DNA from: Posidonia oceanica
Lineage: Eukaryota > Streptophyta > Magnoliopsida > Alismatales > Posidoniaceae
Assembly: GCA_037176725.1 (NCBI GenBank)
Contig: JAZBRS010000020.1
Location: forward strand, 100,892,501-100,956,500
Direction of reading: 5' to 3'
Length of the DNA stretch: 64,000 nt
In this document: piece after piece, positions 11,901-23,040 of the stretch
Layout of the letters: the number at the start of each line of letters is the position of its first letter
Position numbering within the stretch: the first letter of the stretch is position 1
Translations under genes and position numbers: made by a program
The notes under the pieces: model-generated
Database searches by the model: none
The model's input: the letters and a program-made list of their open reading frames with translations, nothing else
Told to the model about the DNA's origin: nothing

Positions 11901-14900
11901 ATAAAACTAAGCTAATGCAAAAATAAATGCACAGTAGACGGCCGACGGCCGTGGGCACTGTAGCAGCAAGCTGCCAGCGCCCGCGACCGCCGGCACAGGG
12001 ATGCTGGAGGCGTGCAGACCGGCGGGAGAGCTGCTCCTGCTCCGGGCGGAGGTCGGGCGACGATCGGCGGAGGTCGACGCGGCCTGGAACGGACTAGAGC
12101 GATCGCCGGAGTTCCACAGAGTTTCAGAAGGTTCGTCCGGTCGATCGACGCAGCAACGCTGCGTTCTGAGGGCCGGAGAACACTCCTGAGGTTCGTGCAG
12201 ACCTGAGGGGATTGCTGGAGGCGCGTTCCGCTAGCCGAAGCGACGTGAAGACCGGGAGAGCTCGCCGAAGAAGACGATCTGACCGGAGCTGGTAATCGGA
12301 GCAGGAGGGCCGGAATCCTATTTCTAAGGGGCGGAGAAGCAGCACGGGAAGAAAAGAAGACTAAGGGAGTAAAGAATCACCTGAGCCCGCGTCTGAGTCG
12401 TCCTCCCGACGTCGATGGCTTCAACAGTCGTCGGCGGAGGTCATCCGGTCGCTGCGGGCGTCGTCAACCGCTCGCGAAGGCTGGAGCTGCTTCAGAACTT
12501 TCCTCCGGTGCTTCCCAGACGATCGGATGGAAGCTTCAGAGCTCAAGCGGCGATTCGGCACTTTGTGGGTTCAGACAGATGGCCGGAGATCGGAGGGGTT
12601 GTTCGCTGCACGTCGGACTGGATGGGACCCTCCGGGAGGTTGCTGGAGGTCCGGTGAGTGGTTCTGGATGATTGGATTATGGTTCTGGAGAGTGTAGAGG
12701 GAGATTGAAGGCTGGTCTGATTTCCGGTCCGAAGGAGGGGTAAGTGTTTGTGGTGAAGATTTCGGTCTGTGATGGAGGAGAAGGCTGAAGGCTAGGTGTT
12801 TCGGGAAGGTGGAGTTCAGGCGAATATCTGGGGAAGGTTTGGGAAGATGCGGTGGACTGTGGTGAAGGTAATTTCAGGAGGGATTGGAGTTGGCTTGCAG
12901 TTAGCTTCAGGTGGTGTTCAGAGGATGTTTCAGTGGTTTCGTGTGGTGGAAAGGCAGGGAAATGGTGAGGGAAGAATGCAGGGTTGCTGGGTGAGTTTGG
13001 GGGATCAATTGGGAGAGGGATGAAGGCTGGGAAAGGGTTTGTTTTACTGGAAAATGAAGAAGGTGGTTTGCTGTGGATTTCAGGGGGAAAAGGAGAAGAA
13101 CTTGGGTGGAGGATGCTGGGGAATTGGAGGGCTCTCTCCGGGATGCCAAGAACTCCCTCAGACACTCTCTTCTTGCTCTCTCTTCTCTGGAATTGGATGG
13201 TGAAGAGGAAGAAGGACGAATGGTCTCTCAGGTGGAGGAAGTTGGATTCTGGAATTGGTCTCTGGTTCACTCTCTCAGGTCTGCTCTCTCTGGGTTTGGC
13301 TGCTGGTGATCTGCTGGTTGCTAACCGATGGGAATTGAAGGATGAACGGGAGGTTTTTATCTGGAGGAGGCTGGCTGCTGGCGCGCTGGAAGTTTTTGAA
13401 TTCAACCGACGACACTGCAGCAGACGCGAGACGGCGAGGCGACTGGCATTCAATGCCTCTCGGAAAAGGTGCTGAGATAGAGGAGAGGCGGCGAGCTGCT
13501 GTAGGTTGATAAGATAGAGGCTTGAATTTCAAACGATGGAGGGAGCACTGCAGCTGGCCGCCCGCGGGAGAAAACGGTGGAAAGCGCAGAAGGCTGAAGG
13601 AAGAAGAAGGAGGAGAAGGCCAGGCTGCGGGCCGAAAAAAGAAAATGGAAATAGAGAAGAAAGGGCGAGACGGGCCGATGGGCCCAGTAAGGAAGAAAAA
13701 AGAAAGAAAATGAGGAAGGAAGAAAGAAAGAAAGAGAGGAAAAAGAAAGCAAATAAAATTAGGAAAAAATAAATTAAAAATAAGTAAAAATATTAGGGTG
13801 TTGTGTTGTGAGTTAGGATTTTAATTAGATTTTTTAACGACTGTTTTGGGTTAATTAGTGTGTTTTGGGCTTGATTAGGGTTTTAGGGTTTTGTTTTGTT
13901 CTTAATTTGTTTTCCATTTGATTAAGTGTTTGTTAAATCTTTTAAATTGTTTTGTTAATTGTGTTTTTCTTGTTAAGTATTTTAGGATGTTAATTAGGAT
14001 TTTTAGGATTTATTTTTAGGTTAATTAGGATGTGTTTTGGGCTTTCAGTTTTAGTCTTTTAGGTTTTTTTTTTCCTTAAGTCTTTTGAATTAGGTTTTTG
14101 ATTTTTATTTGTTGATTTTTCTTGATGTTTTTTGATTGGATTTCTCTGGTTTGATGGAGTGTTTTTAAGTCTTTTTAATGTGTTTTTTATTTTCTTTTCA
14201 AATAAGTTCTTAGGTTGTTTTTTCTTAGGTTTGCTAAGTTAGGCTTTTTTCTTTCATTAATTACTTATCTTAGTGTTTTAATTGTTTTACTTCTTTTTAG
14301 GGTTTGTTTTTTAATTCTTTTGATAGGGTTTTCACTTTTGGTGGGTTTTGATTTTATTTTAGTTTTTTCCTTGATTTTTCAGTATTTTCTTTTAGTTTGT
14401 TTTGCATTTTTTATTTGCATGCTTGATTTCCTTTTTAGCTTGATTTAGTTAGGTCCAAGTTTTTTAATTGTTTGTTTAACGTTTTTTAATTATTTTTCTT
14501 AGAGTTTTGATTTGTTTCTCTTATGTTTTAGAGTTTTACAGATTTTTAGGGGTTTTTATGGTTTTAGCAAAAGAAAGAAAAGGAAAAGAGAAGGAGGAAG
14601 GAAATGGAAAAAGGGGGAAATAAAAGGGAAAGAGATGAGTTGGAAGGAAATGATTTTTTTAAAATTCAGGGAAAATGTTAAAAATAAAGTAAAAATAGGA
14701 ATAAGATAGAGAAGGGATAGAGGCACAAAGAGGGCCCATAGCCAAGAAAGAAAAGGAGCAAGAGGGTGATGAAAAGAGAGATGATAATCAAGAGAGAGAG
14801 AGGAGAGAGAAAATGATAATCCCAGAGAGAGAAAAGGATAATTAGGGCAAATGGAAGGCTTAGAGGTCTTGGAATGGGATGAAACTTGGGGAGTGGGTAG

Positions 14901-15257
14901 TCTAGGGTTTGAAGAGCTGCGTTTGAAGTTTTGGTTTGGTTTCAAGAAGGTTTTGGAGGGGTTTTAAGGTGTAGAAAAAGGGTAGTTTTACCTAGGCTTC
15001 TCTAGGATTTTTGGGAATGGTTTAGGTTTGAAAGTTTCTAAGTTCTTGGGTAGGTTTGATAAGTGGGTGTTGGTGGGTTTTCCTATGGATTTTGGTCAGA
15101 TTTTGAGCTTGGGAAGAGGGGTAAAGGCTTAGGTCAAGTTGGGCTTGTTTTGAAGGGTAAATAAGAGGGTTAGGGTTTGGTTTTAGGTTAGGGTTTGAGT
15201 CCAGCAATCACTAGGAGGACCCCAATCGATCCAGCCTGTCAAAATGGGGTGTCAACA

Positions 15258-15759
15258 GTTTGTTTACATCTAGAGTATCTTTTGGATTGGCATAGAGAAA
15301 TATTGGATCAAAGTTGTATAAGAATCCTCTAAGCATATGTAATAATTTGATAGTGATATTGGTGAGATTTCTAAGAGTTAAGGAAGTTGTGTGTGCAAAT
15401 GGAATTTAAATTAAAAAGAAAATATGGTATTTTACAGTTAGCCTTTTGTGAGGTTAATAATTTTAGAGGAAAACCTAAAATGTTGAGGATGGTATTCTAC
15501 AAGAACTTCAAATATAATAACCATTATATAATAATAAACCACTATAGACACCTAGATGTTCATCTATTTTAGCTTGCAAATTGTTTTGGAATTGTATGAT
15601 TAAGATGTTCTTATTTCTTGTACGATTGTAAATGTGATATTGAATATTGAAATATAAGAGAAGCATTTGATATTCTCTTGTGGGAATGCTTTTTTTTATG
15701 TTATATTGTGTATGTATAAGAAATAGACACATGTATTAATTGATGTGTACACGAGCTAT
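15258..15759. other. Unassigned AT-rich sequence
   Basis: Between the LTR start at 15,257 and the CACTA-like end there is AT-rich sequence with short ORFs on both strands (15,387-15,572; 15,508-15,732). None shows family features. It may be the interior of the CACTA-like element whose terminus lies at 16,044. Confidence 0.3.
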
Positions 15760-16044
15760 GTTAAAGATGAACAAATAATTGAAAATAGTATTGCAACAGA
15801 TGAATTTGCCACTATAGCATAGAACAGCATATATAACAACAAATATATTTGCCGCTATAGCGGCATATATAGCAGCAAATACATATGTCAGCAGTGTTAA
15901 ACTTATACCGACAAATAGAAAATTTGCCGGTGTAACCTTTAGCAATACCATGATAGACTACAAATAGTTTTTACCGCTAATATGTTACTATAGATCTTTA
16001 GTGGCAAATTTGAAATGTCATTAATTGCATATTTTGTTGTTGTG
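15760..16044. mobile_element. Probable CACTA-like element terminus with subterminal repeats
   Basis: Words of the form gccactatag, gccgctatag, accgctaat and tagtggcaaat recur, including a perfect 16-bp palindrome tgccgctatagcggca at 15,850-15,865. On the minus strand the end reads CACAACAACAAAATATGC starting at 16,044, close to plant CACTA terminal repeats (CACTACAA...). No second terminus is visible. This family differs in motif from the GCGAGGA-type element at 20,530. In copy 2 the same array has one more repeat unit. Confidence 0.5.
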
Positions 16045-17399
16045 ATTCCTATAAGAAATCCAACAACCAGTATTGATCCAAGCACCTATCTGTGGATGTG
16101 GATTTGAAGGTGTTTATGAAGATGACAACGCTTCCACAACGTTATCAACTTTGTTTGTGATCGCCACATATCAATGGGCGGACAAGGCACTTAGGGAAAT
16201 GATGTTGATGTTGATGTGGATACTCGACTCACTGGATCGACGGCAGGATGTCGTCCAGTGGCTTCTTCATGTTACGTGAGCGTTTTCCTTTTCCTTCAAA
16301 ACAAATAAAAATAAAAGATCTACATAAGTTTGTGTGTACTAAATGATAATAAGAAAAGACAGAGAATAATATGAACAAATGAATCTAATACTAACCGGAG
16401 GTTGTTCCCCACATACATATGTTATGGGTCATATGTTAAGGAATGCAATAATGAAATGAAAAAGATTGGAAGAAGATACTCCCTTCACCCTCGTGCTGTA
16501 TGCGGTGGAGTGAGGAAGTGGAGGCACGGTTGGAGCTCCGGCTAGGCTCGAGATCTCTGGGATCTAGGGTTTCTCTAGATTGAAGGTGGAGGCTAGGGTT
16601 TCTCTCTCTCTCTAAAGGTGGCCTCCTTAAACCCTAAAATTGGCTCCTCCCGTGCACTGACTCACGGGACCTATTTATAGGTTCATAGGACACAGGTGGC
16701 TCAACCCTAGGAAGTTTCTAGAAGTTTCTAGAAGAAAACTAATTTTTAGGGTTAGTCGCCGCATAGGGGGGCGACTGGGACATATATATCTCGAAAAGAT
16801 AGAGAAAATCCGGAAGACCAGGTCAATCAGAGTCCACGTCAGCTAGTCGCCGCATATAGTGGCGCCTAGCTGCTGCATTATTCTAGGCAACTAAAATATT
16901 TGTTTCCAATTTTTAGGAGATTCTAAGGGATTGGCTTCTGATTTTTAGGAATTAGATTAGCACATTAAAACGTGTTAAAAATCAAGATATTTATTGTGAA
17001 GCCACCTAGGATTTTCTAGATTGTTCTTTGATTGTTTTATTTATGATATATGTGTTATACCATATATTAATTGCTAGAAAATCACATAAATATCAATAAT
17101 TTATGGAAAAATGTTATAATAGCTTATAAAATTTCCGTATATTATATTAATGCCCAGGATATTGATATTAAGCTGGAGAGAGAGAAATGGTGCTAGTCGC
17201 CTCTCACACAGGCGCCTACACAGTCCAATCGCCCCTCTGAAAGGCGTCTGGCTGTGTCGCCACTCTGGGAGGCAACTAGCTAAGTCTTTTGCATTTTTAA
17301 CCCTGTCTTTTAAGTTTGATCCAAAAAACTCGATAAAAGCCCAGAAAACTTCAGAGATCTCATGAAATCATAAAAACATCTTCTTTAACTCAAATCTGC
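16045..17399 (-). mobile_element. Gypsy-like LTR/leader remnant, minus orientation
   Basis: The organisation parallels the leader at 2.5-5.2 kb and the LTRs at 21.8 and 27.3 kb. There is a minus-strand TATA-like box ('ctatttatag' near 16,670). Downstream are CT-rich repeats ('tctctctctctc' near 16,600). Upstream are paired GC-rich words (gtcgcc with ggcgac at 16,754-16,779, near 16,845-16,872, and at 17,194-17,280). No paired LTR or coding domain is present, so it is a fragment. The ORFs at 16,073-16,279 and 17,150-17,365 are not supported. Confidence 0.45.
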
Positions 17400-18010
17400 C
17401 ATGGATTTGAGTGGGATAAAGTGTGCTCAAGGTACTCGGACTTGCCACGAGTCTGAGTGCATTAGCTATGCCACAGCTAACAACCTTAAGTCAAGTAAAA
17501 TCAAGTCTTGTTTTTAAGCAAAACATGAAAACTCTTGAAAATATGTTATTAAGCCTTAGTTATGTGATCTGGATGCCTCAGAAGTTCCTGTCCTCTATGA
17601 ACTCTGGGAAATGCCAAAATGGAATATCTACACTATCAAGCAATCAAAGTTAGAAATGAGCAATACAATGGTCAAATCCTAGGTTTGCAAACATTCTAAA
17701 GATGATCAGCGAGTCAATTCATTGAAATTAGACACCAAATGGACTGAAATTATAGACCAGCATGGTTCTTCGTTGAAGATTGATATTATAGTGTGTTTGA
17801 TCCAAATTTGAGCAATTGAAAACAAAATGAAGATATCTAACAATAGTTTTCAAATTTTGAAGATGTTCAGGTCAAGGCAACATGACGATGCATCAACTTA
17901 GGTGGAGTTGAGGTGGAGGACTTTTTAGTGGATTCATGAAGATGCTGGTCCCATAACATGATTTGTTTCGTATCTCTGTAATAGACAATGAAATAAATAA
18001 TGCAAATAGC
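17400..18010 (+). other. Upstream part of copia B, degraded
   Basis: This lies immediately before the recognisable pre-integrase motif and is probably the eroded gag/protease part of copia B. No gag zinc knuckle or protease DSG motif could be read in any frame. No 5' LTR matching the 3' LTR at 32,741 was found here. Confidence 0.3.
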
Positions 18011-18686
18011 ATTTCTGATTATTCTTTGTACTTATTGTCTGATTGTGATTTATGGCATGCTAGATTAGTTCATCTTAGAAAATAAAAAATGGAACAAATG
18101 GTAAAATTGGACCTTCTCCAAAATATTCATAAGATGGAATTAACCCCATGTCAACATTGCTTAGTTGGAAAAATGACTAAGAAACCATTTGGTGTTGGAC
18201 ATATGGAAAATGAATTATTAGCCTTGATACATTCAGATGTATGTGGTCTACTTAGTGTGAAAACTTATAATAATAAGGAATATTTTGTAACATTCATAGA
18301 TGATTATTTTAGATATGCATATGTTTATTTAATCTCACGTAAAACAGAAGTGTTAAGTTGCTTTAGGAAATATAAAGCAGAAGTGGAAAAGTAACTTGGA
18401 AGAAGCATTAAGGTATTAAGATCTAATAGAGGTGGGGAATACAATTCAAAGAAATTTGAATCATATTGTCAATAGTATGGAATAAAGAAGCATATTACTA
18501 TGCCATATACGCCACAACAAAATGGTGTGGCAGAACGGAAAAACAGAACTCTAATGAATTCTGTTAGATGCATGCTATCACATTCATGCCTCCCAAAGGA
18601 ATTTTGGAGAGAGGCATTACTCACAGCAAATTACACTTTGAATAGAATACCTACCAAATCTGTCACAGGAATCCCTTATGAGTTGT

Positions 18687-18803
18687 CTACAATCACTTGA
18701 TCCAGTAGTGAAGCCTCTTTGTGGTTGTACAAGAGATTGGGATTTCGAATCCCACAGACATCAAATAAAAGAAAAAACAAAAAAAGTTGCTTAAAAAAAA
18801 CCA
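18687..18803 (+). mobile_element. SINE-like insertion in copia B
   Basis: This 117-bp insert is flanked by the 12-bp direct repeat cttatgagttgt (18,675-18,686 and 18,804-18,815). Removing the insert and one repeat restores the copia frame exactly, so the boundaries are secure. Inside, atttcgaatccc resembles a pol III B box (GGTTCGANTCC) and agtagtgaagcc lies where an A box would be expected. The 3' end is A-rich, closing with ttaaaaaaaa. Size, target duplication and A-rich tail fit a short plant SINE or a 5'-truncated one. No coding potential. Confidence 0.8.
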
Positions 18804-20526
18804 CTTATGAGTTGTGGAATGGAAGAAAACCTAATATCAATCATCTAAGGAAATGTGATTCAATAGCTCATGTACTCATTCCAAGTCAACTCAGGGACAA
18901 ATTAGATTTTAGAACATTAAAGTGCAGATTTATAGGATATTGTGATAAATTATCAGGATATAGATTTTTCCATAAGGAAAAAGGAATTATTGAGTATAGA
19001 GATGTTACATTTCTAGAAAATCTAAAGGAAGAAGAGCAAACTCAAGATAAAGATGAACCATTATCAATAATTGGAGTTGATTACTTTAACGTTGTTCAAG
19101 GAAATGATCTAGAAAATGAGGATCAACCAAACATAGAAATACAAATGAACCCATGGAAATAGTGGGGAATAGCCAAAATAACCAGTATGATCAATCAAAT
19201 ATGGAAAATATTGATGAGCTCGTAAATGACCCACCTGATGCTCCTAGAAATAAAAGATTAAGAACTCAACCCTCATGGATGAATGATTACCATTTGTATT
19301 CCTGTGAGACATCATGTTTCTTGACAGATATAAATCAGGAAAATCACATGGAACCCATGACATATAATGATGTGATTAAATCACATGAAAAAGATTTGTG
19401 GCTTGAAGCCATGAATGATGAAATTGATTCCATGAAAAGGAATATTGTTTGGAAATTGTGTGATTTACATAAGGAAAGAAAGGCTATAGGATGCAAATGG
19501 GTATTCAAGAAGAAGCTGAGAGTAGATGAGTCAATAGACAAGTTCAAGGCTCGATTGGTAGCTAAAGGTTATACACAAAAGGAAGGAATTGACTTCAGGA
19601 AACATATTCTCCAGTAGCAAAGTTTACATCAATTAGAATTATACTATCAATTGTAGCACACTTAAATTTAGAATTACATCAAATAGATGTTAAAACTACA
19701 TTTCTTAATGGAGAATTGCAGGAACACATATACATGTGCCAGCCTGAGGGATTTCAGGTGGAAGGACATAAAGAAAAAGTGTACAAATTGAACAAATCTG
19801 TATATAGATTAAAGCAATTTCTAGACAATGGTATCTCAAATTTCATATTGTGATTGTCCAAATGGGATTTATCTCAAATAGATTGGATAATTGTGTATAT
19901 GTCATAAAAAGTGAGAGTAGTTTTATAATATTGTATTTATATGTAGATGATATTTTGCTTGCCACAAATGACATGGAATTGTTGAAAAGAGTGAAAAGTG
20001 AACTTAGTGAGAAATTTGAGATTTGAGATGAAGGACATGGGAGAAGCATCTTATGTCCTTGGAATACAGATCTTTAGAGATCGAAAGTCTAGAATGCTGA
20101 GTATAAATCAGGAAAAGAATTTACACTCAGTACTTAAAAGGTTTGGCATGCAAAATTGTGCCCCTGCACCTACACCATATGTGTATAGAAAAAGAATGAA
20201 TAAAAATCAATGTCCTGGAAAAGGATAGAAACCTCTGAAAATACCATATGCACAAGCGGTTGGAAGTTTAATGTATGCTATGTTGTGTACTAGACTGGAT
20301 ATGGCATATTCGGTGAGTTTGGTTAGCAAATATCAAAGTAATCCTAGACCAACACATTGGGAAGCTGTTAAGAGGATTATGAAGTATATCAAGGACACGT
20401 TGCAACACAAACTAGTATATGAAGCGGAAATGCTGGAAGTAGTAGGTTATTCAGATGTAGACTTTGAAGTGATAAAGATGATAGAAAGTCCACATTCGGA
20501 CACTTGTTCATCTTTGGTGGTGATGT

Positions 20527-20529
20527 TGT
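20527..20529. repeat. Target-site duplication TGT, left flank of CACTA element
   Basis: TGT precedes the left CACTA terminus and is repeated at 32,231-32,233 after the right terminus. Three-base duplications are the rule for CACTA elements. The interrupted copia frame continues without shift across the pair. Confidence 0.9.
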
Positions 20530-20547
20530 CACTACTAGAAAAACAGG

Positions 20548-21040
20548 AAATCGCGAGGACAAATGTCCTCGCTAAATCCTCGCGAAGTCCTTGCAATCTC
20601 CTCGCTAATGGCTTTAGCGAGGACTTTGCGAGGATATCAAGTCCTCGCATAATGCTACGTCGTTAAAAGCCATTTGCGAAGATATTTCCTAGCAAATCCT
20701 CGCTAAATCATTGCGAGGACTTCGCGAGGAAATAAAGTCCTTGCAATATCTTTGTTATTACTTGCTATCTCCTCGCAAAGTCGACCTTATATCCTCGCAA
20801 AAATATTAAAAAAAATAAAATAAATAAATCTTGTGAGGACATAGCGAGGATAATTTCTCGTAATTTACTCGTTATATATTAGCGAGGATATTGCATGGAA
20901 TATGTTCCTCGTAATATCCTCGCAAAGACCTCATTATTACCTCGCTATGTGCTCGCTATTCCTGTACATACCACAGTTTTAGCGAGGACTTAGCGAGGAA
21001 ATATCCTCGCTAAGTCCTCGCTAATTCTAGGCAGTGGGAA
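20548..21040. repeat. CACTA left subterminal repeat array
   Basis: More than twenty copies of GCGAGGA, GCGAGGAC or their complements TCCTCGC/TCCTCGCTA occur in both orientations. They are typically 10-25 bases apart, in an otherwise unremarkable 0.5 kb. In En/Spm-type elements such subterminal motifs bind the element's own DNA-binding protein; that role here is inference. The array ends near 'ctaattctaggcagtggg'. Confidence 0.88.
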
Positions 21041-21766
21041 AAAAAATAAAATGATTACATCCACATCTACAAAAAATAAGATTAATATACCTGTTAAAAT
21101 GACATTCATATGCATTCACAAAAATAAAATTACACATCCACCAATTTTAAAAAAAAAATATCAATTGATATTACGACATAATTAAGATTTTACATATCTA
21201 TTTGTTCACAACATTCATGATATTACAACACTGAAATGATATAATACAAGTCACTCATCCCCATACAAGTCAAAACGACATAATACAGATCATTTTCTTC
21301 TTCTACCGACTTGCTTTCCTTTACCTTTTGAGGAAGATACATGAATAGAACGACGATCTCGTCTGTACTTCTCGTAATCCTCTTTGTCGTCATTCGACAA
21401 ATCAACTTCCTGCTCGTCCGAGTATCTTCTGATTATAAAAAACAAACTTACAAATATGTTATGATGGATAATGATTATATTATAATGTTAAATTCAATAT
21501 AACAATTAATGCATATCAAAAAATTTATAACTGCATAAAACTTTACCTTATAAGTCGGTCCTCCAAAGCATGTATTTCATCTGTTATTTTTGTGGTTATT
21601 TTGGTACTTAAACTCTCCTCCAATGTAGTCGTCATATGTGACAACTGGGAACTGAAAAAATTTGGATCAATTGAAGCAAAGGGCTGAGTTGAAAATGGAT
21701 ACTGCGCCGTAGAACCCGTAGAAGAACCAATAATAAACTCTTCTGAGTAGTATGGATCACGATCAC

Positions 21767-23040
21767 TGATGTAAATTTTAATTAACCGCAAGTGCACGAT
21801 GTACTATGTAGTACGTATGCAAAATACAGGTCGATCCCACAGAGAATAATGTTTGAAAACAAAAACTTATTATCAACTATTGAAAGGATGGTTGAGAGAG
21901 ATGATGATTAAGAACTACAAATAGAAAATGTAAATCAAACTAATTAAAACAAACCTAGGGCTTTGAATCCATTTATGTAAAATCCAATATGCATGATTAA
22001 ATCCACACTTGTCTCTCTTCATGATCTAAATAGTTTACTCAATGGTTCTTATCCTAACAAGCATAACCTATATGCAAAGCACCATAGATTATCAAGTCCT
22101 AAAATAAAATCACACAAAATAAACTAAATCAAATGATATACGATAGATCTGCGATTATATACACAACCCTCAAGTATTCTTCCCCAAGTATAGACTAAAA
22201 AGATATTATCAATATTAATCTATCAAGGTTTATCGAATAATGAATGATCCATGTCATATACATTCAGTCTACATAATCATAGCATTTAAGCATGAGAAGA
22301 CAAAGAGAAACTTAATCACAACACATGAACATACATGAACTTCATCTAAACCCTAGATCTAAGAACTTAGCCACGCATGATAATGGAAAACATAAAACTA
22401 AAAGAAAGGGAAAGAGAAGAACAAGACATAATTAATAGAAAGAAAATGAACTTCTATTGATAAAAATACATTGATTACAGAAACTAAGCTTCAAGAACTC
22501 TAAACAATGGAGGAAGAAAGCTTAAGCCTAATGTGGTAGATTAAGGATCCCCTAGGGTTTACACAATGGGTCCCTTTTATAGGTTTACAAGGCTTGACCG
22601 TCACATAAACAAATCCAGATACAAATGAGGAAATTGAATTTCAATTACAAGATATTTCCAAGATATTTCTGTGATTTCCAAAGACGAAGTCAAACATATC
22701 TTCTCTGGGCGCCTAGGAGGCGCCAGATGTGCTTTTGGGCGCCTGGGGGGTGCCACCTGTTCCTGAATTTTCTCCAACTTTGTTGCTTCTGTTATCTTAT
22801 CTTACTCCTCGTGTTCACACACGTAGAAAAGATATATTTGATATCTTACACGAATTTCCATTTCTTTTATCCTTGGATTTGCATTTTTTTTGTCTTTTAT
22901 CATTTTTCCTCCTTCTTTTCCTCTTTTCTCTTCAGGTCCAAAGTTCCTGTACAAATTGCACAAAATACGTCGAGTAATATTATTTATGAATAAAAGAGAT
23001 AAATATGGGCATAAAATATGTAAGAATAATGTGCTAATAA
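21767..23040 (-). repeat. 3' LTR of the pol-less element
   Basis: 1,274 bp, aligned along its length with 27,300-28,560. On the minus strand it ends ...CATCA at 21,767, and its start has lost the canonical TG (ttattag instead of tgattag). It includes the GC-rich couplet gggcgcctaggaggcgcc near 22,708 and a minus-strand TATA-like box in 'cccttttataggttt' near 22,575. Compared with the other LTR it carries a duplicated 'aagatatttc' stretch near 22,650. Confidence 0.93.

Larger units (their letters stand above)
9365..15257 (-). mobile_element. Long Ogre/Tat-type gypsy LTR (solo or partial element)
   Basis: On the minus strand the LTR starts TGTTGACACCCCATTTTGAC at 15,257. Near its other end it contains the words GGGGTGCCTAACACCTTCCC (about 9,670-9,690) and TTGGTGGCGACTCT (about 9,460-9,473), which I recognise from the 3' part of plant Ogre/Tat LTRs. 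The exact 3' end (about 9,365-9,465) is uncertain. At roughly 5.8 kb it is in the range of Ogre LTRs. A divergent inverted relative starts at 40,734. No internal pol region is attached on either side. The interior includes a GC-rich block (11,930-13,560), purine runs, a T-rich block (13,800-14,560), an ATTGCAT-rich block and a minisatellite. The many ORFs within it overlap on both strands and are not credible genes. Confidence 0.72.
1..19523 (+). repeat. Large direct repeat, copy 1
   Basis: This whole block recurs in the same orientation at 44,467-64,000. The first bases (tgttaatttcaaaattgtat) are found at 44,467, and the last matched bases before the window ends are at 19,523. The offset drifts only from 44,466 to about 44,478, so indels are few and small. 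By eye the copies differ by roughly one percent or less. Every element described below up to 19.5 kb therefore has a twin. Whether the repeat reaches left of base 1 cannot be seen. Confidence 0.97.
18011..20529 (+). pseudogene. Copia B pol, 5' part (integrase, RT, start of RNase H)
   Basis: Domains in order: the pre-integrase motif LWHARLVHL near 18,050; the integrase zinc site (CQHCLVGKMTKKPF); the catalytic core with HSDVCG, then LRSNRGGEY near 18,420, where the family has Asp in place of Asn, and PQQNGVAERKNRT near 18,510; the C-terminal CRFIGYCDKLSGYRF block; and the RT (CKWVFKKKLRV near 19,490, LVAKGYTQKEGIDF, and YVDDILLA near 19,940). The frame has several stops and shifts (for example at 18,085, 18,394 and 18,474). 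A SINE splits it at 18,687 and a CACTA element at 20,530; coding sense resumes at 32,231. The integrase Asp-to-Asn change is also in copy 2. The copy is dead. Confidence 0.93.

Noticed and set aside
12677..13453. A 258-codon minus-strand ORF rich in Ser and Pro
   Set aside because: GC-rich LTR interior with competing open frames on the plus strand; copy 2 breaks it by a one-base indel near 57,482, and no domain is recognisable.
13860..13910. Telomere-like 'ttagggttttagggttt' text, also near 15,165-15,200
   Set aside because: Only a few irregular TTTAGGG-like words in a T/G-rich LTR block; not a tandem telomeric array.
20548..21040. GCGAGGA array considered as a CRISPR-like array
   Set aside because: Words are short, occur in both orientations with irregular spacing, and sit at a CACTA terminus in a plant genome.
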